Positions 47,075 to 56,143 of a stretch of DNA of 64,000 nt are shown here, one piece after another. The stretch lies in contig NZ_JANBWE010000002.1 in the NCBI RefSeq assembly GCF_024259515.1, positions 620,001 through 684,000 on the forward strand. The letters are read 5' to 3'. A program made the translations under genes and the position numbers. The stretch's first letter is position 1. The number at the start of each line of letters is the position of its first letter. Below the pieces are notes generated by a model that ran no database searches, had not been told where the DNA came from, and saw only the letters and a program-made list of their open reading frames with translations. This DNA comes from Salirhabdus salicampi (GTDB lineage: Bacteria > Bacillota > Bacilli > Bacillales > Alkalibacillaceae).

Positions 47075-47188
47075 ATGCAAATCATTCTTGAATTTATTGT
47101 TGAGGTACTATTTCACGGGGTTATCAAATTGTTTAGACGAATTAAAAATATAATAAAAAAGAAAAACAAAAAGATAGAAACAAAATAA
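47075..47188 (+). CDS. 37-residue amphipathic basic small protein
   Basis: ATG 47075, seven bases after AGAGGG, opens a 37-residue frame: an N-terminal hydrophobic helix with two Glu (MQIILEFIVEVLFHGVIKLF) and then a strongly basic tail (RRIKNIIKKKNKK). It is followed within 10 bases by a good terminator. The start resembles, loosely, the openings of larger hydrophobic Firmicutes proteins of unknown function. It could be a membrane-binding regulator, a peptide of toxin type, or a decayed gene; no function is claimed. Small but well bounded. Confidence 0.5.
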   Translation: MQIILEFIVEVLFHGVIKLFRRIKNIIKKKNKKIETK

Positions 47189-47194
47189 TAGCTG

Positions 47195-47219
47195 TAAGGC
47201 CAACATTGTTGGCCTTTTC
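47195..47219. terminator. Bidirectional terminator between two small genes
   Basis: Palindromic stem AAGGCCAACA / TGTTGGCCTT with a T-run on the plus strand; it ends both the 37-codon gene and the Cys-rich gene. Confidence 0.85.
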
Positions 47220-47227
47220 ACGTCCTG

Positions 47228-47458
47228 CTAATTTATCGCATTTAATCCACGTACAATGGCTTCACAATCTTCACAGTCAATAGTCGGCCCATGACTAGCA
47301 AAAACAATTTGGTAGTTCGGTCTCATGCGACATCCTATTTGGTTTGAAGTCTTAATTGGAGTACAAAGTTTAGTAAACCTGCCTGAGTTTATATTTCGAT
47401 AGATACAACAGCGATAACTCTGTCCATTATTCGTTACGGGTGGGTTATGATTCGCCAT
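47228..47458 (-). CDS. Cys-rich 76-residue protein of unknown function
   Basis: 76 residues with six Cys (17, 18, 32, 43, 62, 65), including a vicinal CC and a C-terminal CEDC. No signal peptide or membrane segment. The spacing could bind zinc or form disulfides; no known finger pattern fits exactly. The start ATG 47458 follows a strong AGGAGG site. A CATAGATTA sequence about 25 bases upstream resembles a sigma-E/K -10, but no -35 fits. No family recognised. Confidence 0.7.
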   Translation of the reverse strand: MANHNPPVTNNGQSYRCCIYRNINSGRFTKLCTPIKTSNQIGCRMRPNYQIVFASHGPTIDCEDCEAIVRGLNAIN

Positions 47459-47557
47459 CTGCTCACCTCCTATATACATAGCATATAATCTATGAAAGGA
47501 AGTGCTTGTTCTCATATAACGTAATTGGAAAAATCAGTTAACACAACTGGAGATAAT

Positions 47558-47592
47558 CAAAAAAACGGAGCTTGGTTTTCCCATGCTCCGCT
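47558..47592 (-). terminator. thrS terminator
   Basis: Six-to-seven-base arms CGGAGC / GCTCCG (47566-47571, 47585-47590) with a 13-base loop, then TTTTTTT on the minus strand, just after the thrS stop. Confidence 0.8.
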
Positions 47593-47600
47593 TTAGCAAC

Positions 47601-49550
47601 TTACCCTTTACGCAATGACTTCGCTTCAATATCCTCTTTCATTTGTCTTACGAATTGGTCAAATTCAACTGTACTAGAATCCTTTTCCCCATACTTGCGG
47701 ACGTTTACAGCATTTTGTTCTATTTCTTGGTCGCCAACTACAAGTGCATAAGGGATTTTTTCTGTTTGTGTTTCACGGATTTTATAGCCAATCTTTTCGT
47801 CACGCTCATCAAGCTCAACACGGATACCTTCAAAGCGTAACTTTTCTTCAACTTGCTTTGCATAATCTAAATGGGCATCTAACGATACCGGAATAATGCG
47901 AGCTTGAACAGGTGACAACCATGTAGGGAACGCACCTTTATACTCTTCAATTAGAAAAGCGACAAAGCGTTCCATTGTTGAAACGACTCCACGGTGAATG
48001 ACAACAGGACGATGCTCTTTTCCATCTTCACCGATATAAGTTAAATCGAAGCGATTCGGTAAGTGGAAGTCCAACTGAACCGTTGATAATGTTTCATCTT
48101 TACCTAACGCCGTTTTCACTTGAACATCTAACTTAGGACCATAAAACGCAGCTTCTCCCTCAGCTTCAACGTACTCCAACTCCATATCTTCCATCGTCTC
48201 TTTTAACATTGCTTGAGCAGTTTCCCACATCTCATCGTTATCCACATATTTTTCTTTATCTTCTGGGTCACGATAAGAAAGACGGAAGAAGTAATCGTTA
48301 ATACCAAAGTCTTTATAAACGGCTTGGACGAGCTGAACGACACGAATAAACTCTTCTTTTAATTGATCTGGTCGACAGAAGATGTGTGCGTCATTTAATG
48401 TCATAGCTCTAACACGTTGCAATCCAGCTAATGCTCCTGACATTTCATGACGATGCATTGTGCCTAGTTCGGCAATACGAACTGGTAAGTTACGATAACT
48501 ATGCAGCTGGTTTTTATAAACCATCATATGGTGCGGGCAGTTCATTGGACGCAGTACGAGATCTTCGTTATCCATCTCCATAGGTGGAAACATGTCCTCC
48601 TGGTAATGATCCCAATGACCACTCGTTTTGTATAAATCAACACTACCTAGGACAGGTGTATACACATGGTTATAACCTAGACGTTCTTCGATATCCACAA
48701 TATAGCGTTCAATTGTACGACGTATTGTGGCACCTTTCGGTAACCAAAGTGGAAGACCTTGACCTACTTTTTGATTGACAGTAAAGAGGTCTAACTCTTT
48801 TCCTAATTTACGATGATCCCTTTCTTTTGCCTCTTCCAATAAACGTAAATGTTCTTCTAACTGGGATTTCTTTTCGAAAGCAGTACCGTAAATTCGCTGT
48901 AACATTTTATTATCACTATCTCCACGCCAGTATGCGCCAGAGATATTCAACAATTTAAATACTTTCATTTTTCCTGTATGGGGAACATGCGGGCCTCTAC
49001 ATAAATCAAAGAATTCACCTTGCTTGTACAATGTAATTGAATCGCCCTCTGGAATATCATCAATCAATTCTAGCTTTAGGTCATCTCCAACGTCATGATA
49101 AATGCGCTTTGCTTCATCACGAGTAACTTCTTCACGCTCAATCGCATGTGCCTCATCGACAATCTTTTTCATTTCTTTTTCAATCTTCGGTAAGTCTTCA
49201 GGTGTAATTTTTTCTTCCATGTCAATATCATAATAAAACCCATTTTCGATGACAGGACCAACACCTAGCTTCACATCTTTGTATAGACGTTTAATGGCTT
49301 GAGCCATTAGATGTGCTGTTGAATGGCGTAATATTTCTAATCCTTCTTGATCACGATACGTTACAATTTCAATTGCACCGTCTTGTTCAAGAGGACGGCG
49401 AAGGTCAACTAATTCTCCATTCAGTTTAATGGCTAATGCCTGTTTTTTTAATCCAGAACTAATAGAACCTGCAATTTCTTCACCCGTTGTTCCGTTTGGA
49501 AATTGTTTCACATTTCCGTCTGGGAATGTAATGTTTAATTGTTCTGCCAT
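47601..49550 (-). CDS. thrS: Threonyl-tRNA synthetase
   Basis: 649 residues: N-terminal TGS domain ([21 protein letters not shown], about 6-26), the HxxxH editing domain (about 70-230), class II catalytic core with zinc ligands in [32 protein letters not shown] (motif 2 region) and the C-terminal anticodon domain ([18 protein letters not shown]). ATG 49550 follows AAGGAG; a 10-codon extension has no signal. Controlled by the T-box upstream. Confidence 0.98.
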   Translation of the reverse strand: MAEQLNITFPDGNVKQFPNGTTGEEIAGSISSGLKKQALAIKLNGELVDLRRPLEQDGAIEIVTYRDQEGLEILRHSTAHLMAQAIKRLYKDVKLGVGPVIENGFYYDIDMEEKITPEDLPKIEKEMKKIVDEAHAIEREEVTRDEAKRIYHDVGDDLKLELIDDIPEGDSITLYKQGEFFDLCRGPHVPHTGKMKVFKLLNISGAYWRGDSDNKMLQRIYGTAFEKKSQLEEHLRLLEEAKERDHRKLGKELDLFTVNQKVGQGLPLWLPKGATIRRTIERYIVDIEERLGYNHVYTPVLGSVDLYKTSGHWDHYQEDMFPPMEMDNEDLVLRPMNCPHHMMVYKNQLHSYRNLPVRIAELGTMHRHEMSGALAGLQRVRAMTLNDAHIFCRPDQLKEEFIRVVQLVQAVYKDFGINDYFFRLSYRDPEDKEKYVDNDEMWETAQAMLKETMEDMELEYVEAEGEAAFYGPKLDVQVKTALGKDETLSTVQLDFHLPNRFDLTYIGEDGKEHRPVVIHRGVVSTMERFVAFLIEEYKGAFPTWLSPVQARIIPVSLDAHLDYAKQVEEKLRFEGIRVELDERDEKIGYKIRETQTEKIPYALVVGDQEIEQNAVNVRKYGEKDSSTVEFDQFVRQMKEDIEAKSLRKG

Positions 49551-49589
49551 AGCTTGACTCTCCTTCTTTTGTTTTTCCACCCAAAATAA

Positions 49590-49843
49590 AAAAGCCCATC
49601 CCTAAAAAAAGGGACGAGCTTATACCCGTGGTTCCACCCTAGTTCCGTTAGTAAACGGCACTCTAGACATCCTTAACGCGGATTCACGCTGACCACTACT
49701 CATTTCACAGTCAGGGTTCTGAGGTGGTAACCAATTTGTCGTACTTCGGAAGCTTCCAGCCGATGACTTCCTTCTCTGTTAAGCCGATGCAAATTGCTCA
49801 TGTCCTCATCATTACCGATCTCATGTTCATATTAATGGATATG
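49590..49843 (-). ncRNA. T-box leader of thrS
   Basis: Conserved T-box AGGGTGGAACCACGGG at 49625-49641, and a terminator stem AGCTCGTCCCT/AGGGATGGGCT at 49593-49620 followed by a T-run. The specifier region TTGGTTACCACC puts ACC (Thr) before A. It senses uncharged tRNA-Thr. The start is near 49843. Confidence 0.94.
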
Positions 49844-49849
49844 TCGGTT

Positions 49850-49878
49850 ATTATAGCGATTGTTTTTTAGAAAATCAA
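49850..49878 (-). promoter_or_regulatory. Sigma-A promoter of thrS
   Basis: Minus strand TTGATT (49873-49878), 17 bases, TATAAT (49850-49855), overlapping the end of ytxC. Confidence 0.8.
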
Positions 49879-50726
49879 GCCTTTTTCCCGGCAAATGGAA
49901 ATTTTTTTAATGGATAGACGTTCACTCTCTCTTGAAACAGATTCATAACGGAAAGAATAATTGGATTTTCCGTATGTTCAGCATAGATTTCAATTTCTTC
50001 TGGAACTAATGAAATGAGAGATGGTAATGTTTTATCCGCTGGGTGAAATCCAAAAAAATAAACATTTTCGCTGTTTTGTAATGTTTTTAATTCTCCTGAT
50101 AAATAACGAGTTCCATCCGGTTTAAAGAGTTGAATTTGATAATCCGCAACAACTAAAACTTTTTTACATTTCGGTCTTTTTCGTTTTATGTAATTCCGTA
50201 AGTTATGTACAAAATCTTGGTATTCTTCTTCTCGCTTCCATTCATCAATCGCGTATCCAACTATGTCCACGAAAAAAGAATAATGCTTACGAATTAAATG
50301 ATTGACAAATTCATCATAAAACATAAACCGTTCTTTCATAATTTGTTGGGAAATAAATCGTTGTAAAATGGTGGAGAGCCGGCCACCTTCATGTAACATA
50401 TAATTTTCGGAATGATTCCAAACAGAGTGAACAAACGGAACAATATGAGCAATTTCATGCTGATTTGTATAATGATATTCGTCTTTTAAAATGTTTCTCG
50501 TAATCGCGGGAAGACGAATGTCTGCAAAAATTTTAATAAACCCTGCTGAAATACTGCTTAGTTGACTACTCACTTTTTCACTATCCCACTCGACCTTATA
50601 CCACTTTTCTTTTTGCCGATAATATATTTTTGTAGACAAAGAAGGCTCCAAATGATGAACTTGACGACAGAACAAATTCGCTTCCTCTTTAAACCGGAAA
50701 ATGAAAACGAGACGCTTCAACCTCAT
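49875..50726 (-). CDS. ytxC: Sporulation-associated protein YtxC
   Basis: 283-residue cytoplasmic protein of the YtxC family found in sporulating Bacillaceae. It is mostly helical and rich in aromatic and basic residues (for example RFISQQIMKERFMFYDEF near 128-145 and LRNYIKRKRPKCKKVLVVADY near 180-200), with no catalytic motif I can name. ATG 50726 is favoured over an in-frame TTG six codons earlier. Position dnaI-ytxC-thrS matches B. subtilis. Confidence 0.88.
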   Translation of the reverse strand: MRLKRLVFIFRFKEEANLFCRQVHHLEPSLSTKIYYRQKEKWYKVEWDSEKVSSQLSSISAGFIKIFADIRLPAITRNILKDEYHYTNQHEIAHIVPFVHSVWNHSENYMLHEGGRLSTILQRFISQQIMKERFMFYDEFVNHLIRKHYSFFVDIVGYAIDEWKREEEYQDFVHNLRNYIKRKRPKCKKVLVVADYQIQLFKPDGTRYLSGELKTLQNSENVYFFGFHPADKTLPSLISLVPEEIEIYAEHTENPIILSVMNLFQERVNVYPLKKFPFAGKKA

Positions 50727-50783
50727 CCCTCTTTCCCTTAACAAACTGTTACATTATATGGGAAAGAACGAAATAAAATGAAC

Positions 50784-50825
50784 AAAAAAAGAAAATGTAG
50801 TTCAGAAACCTTCTGAACTACATTC
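50784..50825 (-). terminator. dnaI terminator
   Basis: Arms ATGTAGTTCAGAA / TTCTGAACTACAT with a 3-base loop, followed on the minus strand by TTTCTTTTTTT. Confidence 0.9.
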
Positions 50826-50826
50826 A

Positions 50827-51771
50827 TTATGGACGTCGATTTTGACCAAATAGTGCAACAGGATCACTGACTTGTTTAATTCGCTCTATGATTCTTCCGG
50901 CTTTCAGCCTTTCCATTTCTCCTTTGCCCGCAGCAGCTAAAATGGATTCTAACTCCTTCAAGTTATAATTTGATGTAAAAAAGACAGGAAGTCCTTCCAT
51001 CATGCGATATTGTAAAATTGCCCCTAACACTTCATCACGAAACCATGCTGATTGAAATTCTGCACCTATATCATCAAAAATTAAAACGGGTATTTGTTTA
51101 AATTTATCAACCTTTTCATTTAAAGTTGAATTTCCAATAGAAGATTTCATCTCTCTGACAAACTCAGGCATGTAAATAAACATCGATTGTATTTCACGTT
51201 TAGCAAATTCGTTCGCTAATACACCTAGTAAAAAGGTTTTTCCCACGCCAAATGGGCCATACATATACAGACCTTTTGTAATCGTTTTTTTCTGATCAAG
51301 TTGATCGAGTAGTTCTTTAATTTTCATAATCGCATTGATTCTTTCGCTATCTTCAAAATCAATATCCTCAATAGATGCTTCCAATATTTCTTTCGGCATA
51401 TATAAGCTTTGAACAAATGATTTTTTACGGTTTTGTTCATCTTGTTTGATCTTTTGCGGACACCGGTCATAAGCAATTCGTATTTGCCGATTTTGAACTG
51501 AAAGCTTTGGTGCATAACCTGGAATAATATTACAGCATTCAGATAATGAAGGACATTTTTCACATTGCTTTGATTGATTATCGTATTCATACAGTTTCAT
51601 TAACTGTCTTTCAATATCAGTCGTCTGCAGCTCAGGATGTTCAGCAATAAATGCCTGAACATCCCTAGAGTTCATGATCTGCTCTTTCAATTCTTTATAG
51701 GCTTGTTGAAAGTTACGGTTTTCCTTCATCCACTTTTTTAACGTTGATTGAATAGATTCCAACATCATCAT
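50827..51771 (-). CDS. dnaI: Primosomal helicase loader DnaI
   Basis: 314-residue AAA+ loader that places the DnaC replicative helicase. N-terminal helicase-binding domain with a zinc site (CEKCPSLSECC, about 74-84), AAA+ domain with Walker A GPFGVGKTF (about 173-181), Walker B VLIFDDIGAE, sensor-1 FFTSNYN and an Arg-finger region near LKAGRIIERI. The start could be any of three successive ATGs (51771 is given; the third at 51765 has better spacing from AAGG). It follows dnaB by two bases. Confidence 0.96.
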   Translation of the reverse strand: MMMLESIQSTLKKWMKENRNFQQAYKELKEQIMNSRDVQAFIAEHPELQTTDIERQLMKLYEYDNQSKQCEKCPSLSECCNIIPGYAPKLSVQNRQIRIAYDRCPQKIKQDEQNRKKSFVQSLYMPKEILEASIEDIDFEDSERINAIMKIKELLDQLDQKKTITKGLYMYGPFGVGKTFLLGVLANEFAKREIQSMFIYMPEFVREMKSSIGNSTLNEKVDKFKQIPVLIFDDIGAEFQSAWFRDEVLGAILQYRMMEGLPVFFTSNYNLKELESILAAAGKGEMERLKAGRIIERIKQVSDPVALFGQNRRP

Positions 51772-51773
51772 CC

Positions 51774-53132
51774 TTATTGATTATAAGATCGTGAGGCAAG
51801 GGAACGGAATGCCTCAGCCAGTTCCTGCTTTTCCTTTTCTAAATCTTGATTAGGAGGCTTAAGTTGTTCCTTTCGTTCTGTTTGCTCATTTTCCTTCTGT
51901 TTTTTAAACCAATCTGGAAGAACTTCTTTACTTTTTCTCATTTCCCGTTGATTTCCCCAAGATTGATACAGTTTATTTTCGGATTTCGCTAAATCCATCG
52001 CTTCCTTAACCGTGTTTACATTTTTTCTTCCCCAATGGGAAGCAATTTTCTCAACGTAATTTTTCGTTAGTTTCATATTCGTTTTTTGTAAGACATAATG
52101 GACGAGTACGTTCATGACACCTTGAGAAAGTCCATGCTGGAACATAATATTTGTCAGCATTTTCACTTCTTGGTCAGAAGCATGTCCCGTTTTAGAATAA
52201 TCTTCAAGGATTTCACGATGTGTAATGGATTCGAAGTGTTGAATTAGTTTTTCCTCTTTCGTACGAGGTGTAGTCGTATTTTCGATTTCTTGTTTTTGTT
52301 TCGGATCTTTATGAATTAATTGAGGGATAGGTTTCGCAAAATGGTTTGCATAATAATCTTTACAAGCATCATGTAACTCATCCTTCAATAGCTCTAAATT
52401 TTCATTTACGGACCAAAGAATTGCTTTCTCTAAATGAAGGAGATCAACATGATATATTTTCACTAAGCTTGCAATAAATCGCTTATTATCAACCGTTAAA
52501 ACCTTTTCCATCGGAATTCCATTTTTACGTAACGTATTTTCCAGCCAGTCGAAATCAACATCGTATGAATCCTTACTAACGTTCGATTGGCTATCCACCG
52601 CATGGGAATTACTGCTATGATGTTGAACATGTACAGTTGTGAAAATTTCTTCAAAAGATTTTGTTTTATTTAGCGCATGCTCCGGCATGCTTTTTTCCGG
52701 CATAAAGACTTGTTTAAGGCGGCGTACTTGTTGATTCCCTATATGATGTTCTAACAGGATAGATAACATCGGATCCTCAAAAAATTCAACTGTTGAAAAT
52801 GGAGGTATTAATACATAATAGTATTGACGAATGTTTCCATCGCTCATAAAAGAATTCAAGAGGCCAATCGCTTCTAAATGAAGACGGGCCTCATACAATT
52901 GGTCAAGATCCATATTTAACATACTCATTAATGTGTGGTGTGTTATTGGATCCTGCTTTGCAATTTGTAAACGAACATCATTAAGCAACGTCATGTATAA
53001 GGATATCGCCTTCATCCCTACTAAAGGTTGATATAAATGAGTCAAAGCCTGTAAGTAGTCTTCTTTTAACGGCTTTTTTAACTGAACAGTATATCCGTCG
53101 TTCGGAAGCAAATGCTTAATCCGTTCGTTCAT
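51774..53132 (-). CDS. dnaB: Replication initiation and membrane attachment protein DnaB
   Basis: 452-residue Firmicutes primosome protein (not the E. coli helicase). N-terminal DDBH1 winged-helix domain (about 1-110), a poorly conserved linker, C-terminal DDBH2/DnaD-like domain with LVHYVLQKTNMKLTKNYVEKIASHW (landmarks about 337-361) and the family tail LPDWFKKQKEN. It works with DnaD and DnaI at oriC and restart sites. ATG 53132, 19 bases after nrdR. Confidence 0.95.
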   Translation of the reverse strand: MNERIKHLLPNDGYTVQLKKPLKEDYLQALTHLYQPLVGMKAISLYMTLLNDVRLQIAKQDPITHHTLMSMLNMDLDQLYEARLHLEAIGLLNSFMSDGNIRQYYYVLIPPFSTVEFFEDPMLSILLEHHIGNQQVRRLKQVFMPEKSMPEHALNKTKSFEEIFTTVHVQHHSSNSHAVDSQSNVSKDSYDVDFDWLENTLRKNGIPMEKVLTVDNKRFIASLVKIYHVDLLHLEKAILWSVNENLELLKDELHDACKDYYANHFAKPIPQLIHKDPKQKQEIENTTTPRTKEEKLIQHFESITHREILEDYSKTGHASDQEVKMLTNIMFQHGLSQGVMNVLVHYVLQKTNMKLTKNYVEKIASHWGRKNVNTVKEAMDLAKSENKLYQSWGNQREMRKSKEVLPDWFKKQKENEQTERKEQLKPPNQDLEKEKQELAEAFRSLASRSYNQ

Positions 53133-53150
53133 ATGGCTCAGACTCCTTTT

Positions 53151-53606
53151 TTAATCTTTTTTTATTAAGTCTTCCAGTTCTTTTAAAAAGACGGAAATAT
53201 CCTTGAATTGGCGGTAAACCGAGGCAAATCGGACATATGCAACCTCATCTATATGGGCAAGTCGATCCATCACCATTTCCCCAATCTCCTTACTAAGAAT
53301 TTCCGAATTCCCTTGATTTCTTAACTCTTTCTCTATATCAATGGCTATATTTTCAATTTGCTCTAAAGCAACAGGGCGTTTTTCACATGCTCGAATGAGC
53401 CCACGAATGAGTTTTTCTCTACTAAATTCTTCCCGTGTTCCTTCTTTTTTTACAATAATTAACGGAACTTCTTCTATCCGTTCAAATGTCGTAAAGCGAA
53501 ATTGACAAGATTCACATTCTCTACGTCGTCGAATCGCTTTCCCCTCTTCGATTGGTCGTGAATCTAGCACTTTAGTACTTTTATAATGGCAATGAGGGCA
53601 CCTCAT
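53151..53606 (-). CDS. nrdR: Ribonucleotide reductase repressor NrdR
   Basis: 151 residues: N-terminal zinc ribbon ([15 protein letters not shown] and [15 protein letters not shown], about 3-46) and an ATP-cone domain (about 49-139) that senses ATP/dATP. It represses nrd genes through NrdR boxes. ATG 53606. The nrdR-dnaB-dnaI cluster is conserved across Bacillales. Confidence 0.97.
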   Translation of the reverse strand: MRCPHCHYKSTKVLDSRPIEEGKAIRRRRECESCQFRFTTFERIEEVPLIIVKKEGTREEFSREKLIRGLIRACEKRPVALEQIENIAIDIEKELRNQGNSEILSKEIGEMVMDRLAHIDEVAYVRFASVYRQFKDISVFLKELEDLIKKD

Positions 53607-53739
53607 TAACTATCCCACCTAAAAAAACAATTTTATATAACGAATCATTCCATAATAAAGACGAAATCTGACAAAAAACGAACTTTTTCATATAGATATA
53701 TTATATCAAATAACTTCATCATCGTTCCATACATTCAAA

Positions 53740-53776
53740 TAAAAAAGGGATATACAAATTGGATGTATATCCCTTC
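53740..53776 (-). terminator. speD terminator
   Basis: Perfect 12-base arms AAGGGATATACA / TGTATATCCCTT with a 7-base loop, then TTTTTATTTG on the minus strand. Confidence 0.92.
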
Positions 53777-53780
53777 TTCA

Positions 53781-54158
53781 TTACATTGCATTAAATTGCT
53801 TGACTTCCACAGGCCCTTTTCCTCTTGGTACTTCCACTTTTTCAACCGTACCAGCTTCCAACGACTCCGCTATATATTGTGCGGCCACATTTGGATCAAT
53901 ACGATCTCCGCAAGTGTACACATCTATGCTTGCATAACCATGTTCAGGAAAACTGTGAATCGTTAAATGTGATTCTGAAATGATTACGACACCACTCACT
54001 CCGACAGGCGCAAACTTATGAAATGCAACTTCCCTTACTTCAGCTCCAGCTCGTAACGCTGCATCCACAAATATTTTTTCAATGAGGTTCATGTCGTTTA
54101 GTTTATCAGCATTGCAATCCCATAATTCAGCAATCACATGCCTTCCCATTGTATCCAT
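53781..54158 (-). CDS. speD: S-adenosylmethionine decarboxylase proenzyme
   Basis: 125-residue prokaryotic class 1b AdoMetDC, giving decarboxylated AdoMet for spermidine synthesis. The self-cleavage site is in [17 protein letters not shown]: Glu62/Ser63, the Ser becoming the pyruvoyl group. The His and Cys (YTCGD) of the active site are present. ATG 54158 follows AAGGGGG. It has its own promoter and a leader of about 130 nt; gapB is upstream. Confidence 0.97.
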   Translation of the reverse strand: MDTMGRHVIAELWDCNADKLNDMNLIEKIFVDAALRAGAEVREVAFHKFAPVGVSGVVIISESHLTIHSFPEHGYASIDVYTCGDRIDPNVAAQYIAESLEAGTVEKVEVPRGKGPVEVKQFNAM

Positions 54159-54295
54159 TGCAATGTCCCCCTTCACAACAAAATATATACTTCTTACTGA
54201 CCGATAATGCACTACTACGGGGGAAAGTTAGTCCAGAGAGGTCCTAACCCTTTAAGCAGCCATCTTTTTCTACAGTATCAGAAGTTCCAAAAGAA
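54159..54295 (-). other. Long speD leader with an imperfect hairpin
   Basis: About 130 nt between the speD start site (near 54289) and its ATG. It contains an imperfect stem from CTTAAAGGGTTAG and CTAACTTTCCCCC segments (54225-54255), followed by no T-run. It could be an untranslated regulatory RNA; no known riboswitch is recognised. Confidence 0.35.
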
Positions 54296-54324
54296 AGTAT
54301 ATATCCTTGCTTTTCTTTTTGCAA
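54296..54324 (-). promoter_or_regulatory. Sigma-A promoter of speD
   Basis: Minus strand TTGCAA (54319-54324), 17 bases, TATACT (54296-54301), between gapB and speD. Confidence 0.65.
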
Positions 54325-54380
54325 CAATAAAAGTTCTTTTTGGGAAACATGTATGCTTATCATGTGCAAAATCATCTAGA

Positions 54381-55415
54381 TTATGTGGAAAGCTGAGCTT
54401 CCTTTTTTCTTACCTTACTGCCAACAAACTTTGTTAGATCAATAACTCGACAGGAATATCCCCATTCATTATCGTACCATGCAAGTACTTTTAATTTTCG
54501 CTTATCCATTACCATTGTGGATAAACCGTCAATTATTGAGGAATACTCTGTAGTAGTATAATCAATTGACACAAGTGGTTCATCACTAAATTTCAGAATG
54601 CCCTTTAAATTATTTTTTGCTTCATAGCTAAACATTTCATTCACTTCTTCTGCTGTTATGTCCCGGTCTACATCTACAACTAAATCAACAAGAGAAACAT
54701 TTGGTGTCGGTACACGTAATGCCATTCCATGTAATTTCCCTTTCATATGGGGCAATACTTCTCCTAGTGCCTTCGCTGCACCTGTTGACGTTGGAATGAT
54801 TGATTGTGTACATCCTCTTGCACGGCGTAAATCTTTATGTGGATTATCTAAGTTTTTTTGGTCGTTCGTAAACGCATGAACAGTCGTCATCAATCCATTC
54901 TCAATACCGAAATGTTTATCAATCACTTTGACGACTGGAGCTAAACAATTTGTCGTACAGGACGCATTCGAAATGACATCATGCTCATTAGGGATATACG
55001 AATCCTCATTTACACCCATCACAACCGTTGCATCTACCTGCTTACCTGGTGCAGTAATAATAACTTTAGTAGCACCAGCTTTTAAATGGGCTGAAGCTTC
55101 TTCTTTAGAACGAAATTTTCCGGTAGCTTCAATCACAACATCTATGTTCAACTCATTCCAAGGTAATTGTTTCGGATCTCGATTGGATACTAATCGCACC
55201 AATTTCCCATTCACCTTAATTCCGCTTTCACATGGCTCAACGTCCCCATGGAAATGTCCATGAACACTGTCATATTTAATTAAATGAACCAACGTTTCAG
55301 GGGGATAACTTGCGTTAACGGCAATAACGTCTAGTGCTTCATCCGTGATTGCTTTGCGAAATACCATTCTCCCAATTCGTCCAAAGCCGTTAATGGCGAT
55401 ACGTGTTTTCTCCAT
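54381..55415 (-). CDS. gapB: Gluconeogenic glyceraldehyde-3-phosphate dehydrogenase GapB
   Basis: 344 residues. NAD(P) fold INGFGRIGRMVFR (about 8-20), catalytic Cys153 in SNASCTTNC, and the Pi-site THR-type residues in the STGAAKA region. After strand 2 the sequence is NASYPPE (34-40), lacking the Asp that selects NAD in glycolytic GapA, which agrees with NADP-dependent GapB. ATG 55415 follows GGGAGG. A CcpN-like box overlaps the early leader. Order coaE-gapB-speD matches B. subtilis. Confidence 0.95.
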   Translation of the reverse strand: MEKTRIAINGFGRIGRMVFRKAITDEALDVIAVNASYPPETLVHLIKYDSVHGHFHGDVEPCESGIKVNGKLVRLVSNRDPKQLPWNELNIDVVIEATGKFRSKEEASAHLKAGATKVIITAPGKQVDATVVMGVNEDSYIPNEHDVISNASCTTNCLAPVVKVIDKHFGIENGLMTTVHAFTNDQKNLDNPHKDLRRARGCTQSIIPTSTGAAKALGEVLPHMKGKLHGMALRVPTPNVSLVDLVVDVDRDITAEEVNEMFSYEAKNNLKGILKFSDEPLVSIDYTTTEYSSIIDGLSTMVMDKRKLKVLAWYDNEWGYSCRVIDLTKFVGSKVRKKEAQLST

Positions 55416-55432
55416 TTTTCTTCCTCCCATCC

Positions 55433-55472
55433 AATATGTCACACTAATGTTATATCTTCTAATAATAGTATA
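55433..55472 (-). promoter_or_regulatory. gapB promoter region with CcpN-like boxes
   Basis: Extended -10 TGtTATACT (hexamer 55467-55472) on the minus strand. TGTGACATATT at 55433-55443 (minus) fits the CcpN box TRTGHYATAYW in all 11 positions. A weaker plus-strand match (9 of 11) lies at 55446-55456. CcpN represses gapB on glucose in B. subtilis. Confidence 0.6.
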
Positions 55473-55495
55473 ACACATTAAAAAAGAATTGGTGA

Positions 55496-55530
55496 ATAAA
55501 AAACGCATACTACGTATTTGTAGTATGCTA
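55496..55530 (-). terminator. coaE terminator
   Basis: Perfect nine-base arms GCATACTAC / GTAGTATGC (55505-55513, 55520-55528) with a 6-base loop, then GTTTTTTATT on the minus strand; overlaps the coaE stop codon. Confidence 0.9.
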
Positions 55531-56127
55531 TAATATGTTCCACCTTTTTAAAATATTGATGAATTGTTCATAACTTTGTTCGACTGTTCCATTATTATCA
55601 ATGACCGCATCTGCCATGTCTTTCTTTTCTTTTACAGGTATTTGGGACTTTATTTTTTCTAATGCATGTTCCTTATTAATTTGATCCCTTTCCATGAGGC
55701 GCTTTAGCTGAGTCTCTTCATCTACGTAGACAACGAGGACTTTTTCCACGTAATGAGTTAACTTACTTTCAAACAACAACGGGATGTCTAACACAACGGC
55801 CTTTTCGTTCTCCTTTATATAATGATCCCTTAACTGAAGCATCTTTTTTCTTACTTCAGGATGAACAATAGCGTTTAATGTTTTTCGTTTTTCTTCAGAT
55901 GAAAAAACCACTTTTCCTAATTTCGGCCGGTCAATTGTACCATCTTCAAGTAAAATTTGTTGACCAAAGGCTTGCACAATTTGTTCATATGCCTTTTCCC
56001 CAGGCTCCACTACTTCCCTAGAAATAATGTCTGCATCAATTACTGGAATATTTACTTGTTTAAACATATTCGAAACTGTACTCTTGCCACTCGCTATACT
56101 TCCGGTTAATCCAATTATTACCGTCAA
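55528..56127 (-). CDS. coaE: Dephospho-CoA kinase
   Basis: Last step of CoA synthesis, phosphorylating the 3'-OH of dephospho-CoA. 199 residues: P-loop GLTGSIASGKSTV (about 6-18), CoA-site DADIISREVVEPG (about 31-43), and VLDIPLLFESKL (about 107-118), with the lid LMERDQINKEHA. The start is TTG at 56127, seven bases after AAAGGATG; no ATG fits. It follows ytaF by 16 bases. Confidence 0.95.
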   Translation of the reverse strand: MTVIIGLTGSIASGKSTVSNMFKQVNIPVIDADIISREVVEPGEKAYEQIVQAFGQQILLEDGTIDRPKLGKVVFSSEEKRKTLNAIVHPEVRKKMLQLRDHYIKENEKAVVLDIPLLFESKLTHYVEKVLVVYVDEETQLKRLMERDQINKEHALEKIKSQIPVKEKKDMADAVIDNNGTVEQSYEQFINILKRWNIL

Positions 56128-56143
56128 TGCTACGTCATCCTTT

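Noticed and set aside
40965-49845. Two similar terminator-flanked leaders (pheS and thrS) as a repeat family
   Set aside because: Both are T-box leaders with different specifier codons; the likeness is due to the shared T-box and terminator parts.
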